The notes under the pieces are model-generated. The model was not told where the DNA came from, ran no database searches, and saw only the letters and a program-made list of their open reading frames with translations. A DNA stretch of 21,766 nt, from positions 1 through 21,766 of the forward strand of contig CAJTZB010000024.1 of the NCBI GenBank assembly GCA_910583815.1. The letters are read 5' to 3'. The number at the start of each line of letters is the position of its first letter. The first letter of the stretch is position 1. This document shows positions 21,704 to 21,766 of the stretch, piece by piece. The position numbers and the translations under genes are program-made. The stretch comes from an uncultured Lachnospiraceae bacterium (GTDB lineage Bacteria; Bacillota; Clostridia; Lachnospirales; Lachnospiraceae).

Positions 21704-21766
21704 CTCCTCAAGTAGGACTTGAACCTACGACACTTCGGTTAACAGCCGAATGCTCTACCGACTGAG
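21704..21766 (-). tRNA. tRNA-Asn (anticodon GTT), 5' end beyond the window
   Basis: Visible from the D-stem onward: CTCAGTCGGTAGAGCA, anticodon arm TTCGG-CTGTTAA-CCGAA, T-arm GTAGG-TTCAAGT-CCTAC, and 3' acceptor strand TTGAGGA with discriminator G. About 10 nt of the 5' end (acceptor strand and start of the D-stem) lie outside. It differs from the 8693-8753 remnant in both anticodon and T stems, so it is a different gene copy or a version brought by the element. Confidence 0.88.

Noticed and set aside
8693..21766. The two tRNA-Asn sequences as a simple attL/attR direct repeat
   Set aside because: They differ in anticodon stem, T-arm and acceptor strand; only short blocks (9 and 13 nt) are identical, so a clean duplication is not supported.
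1..21766. CRISPR array, integrase, transposase or complete insertion sequence
   Set aside because: No regularly spaced repeats and no recombinase or transposase motifs were found on either strand.

Overview
The window looks like a chromosomal segment of a Firmicute of the Clostridia class, probably a gut Lachnospiraceae relative. This is inferred from the strong GGAGG ribosome sites, the clostridial-type FMN/FAD/Fe-S ene-reductase, the GPH-family transporter, the style of the AraC regulator and the tRNA sequences; no marker gene fixes the species.

Left part (1-8667), apparently chromosomal. A minus-strand operon encodes a GPH/MelB-type transporter, a cinnamoyl-esterase-like alpha/beta hydrolase and an enoate/dienoyl reductase-type flavoenzyme that runs off the left edge. 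A divergent AraC regulator faces it across a promoter region whose transporter leader is unusually structured. A small double DUF1508 (YegP-like) protein follows with its own promoter and terminator. Next come tRNA-Cys (minus) and a large multidomain polysaccharide-lyase-like protein without a signal peptide.

Right part (about 8693-21703), apparently a defence island. It is bounded on the left by a tRNA-Asn gene that has lost its 5' end, and on the right by a second tRNA-Asn that runs off the window. Its core is a tightly packed, partly overlapping minus-strand operon: MORC/MutL-like GHKL ATPase, Z1-domain helicase-like ATPase, DUF4420 PD-(D/E)XK nuclease, AIPR protein, 5-cytosine DNA methyltransferase and Vsr mismatch endonuclease. 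A 264-residue protein with one membrane segment lies directly upstream, and an HNH-family nuclease lies beyond the downstream end. The methyltransferase presumably marks self DNA, Vsr repairs the T:G mismatches produced by methylcytosine deamination, and the ATPases plus the PD-(D/E)XK protein presumably form the interference machinery. I recall the MORC-Z1 combination from comparative genomics of restriction-modification-like operons; the exact mechanism is, to my knowledge, not established.

The island's right flank (20029-21640) holds decayed gene fragments on both strands and a hairpin-rich, gene-poor stretch typical of a worn mobile element. No integrase, relaxase, transposase or CRISPR array is visible in the window.
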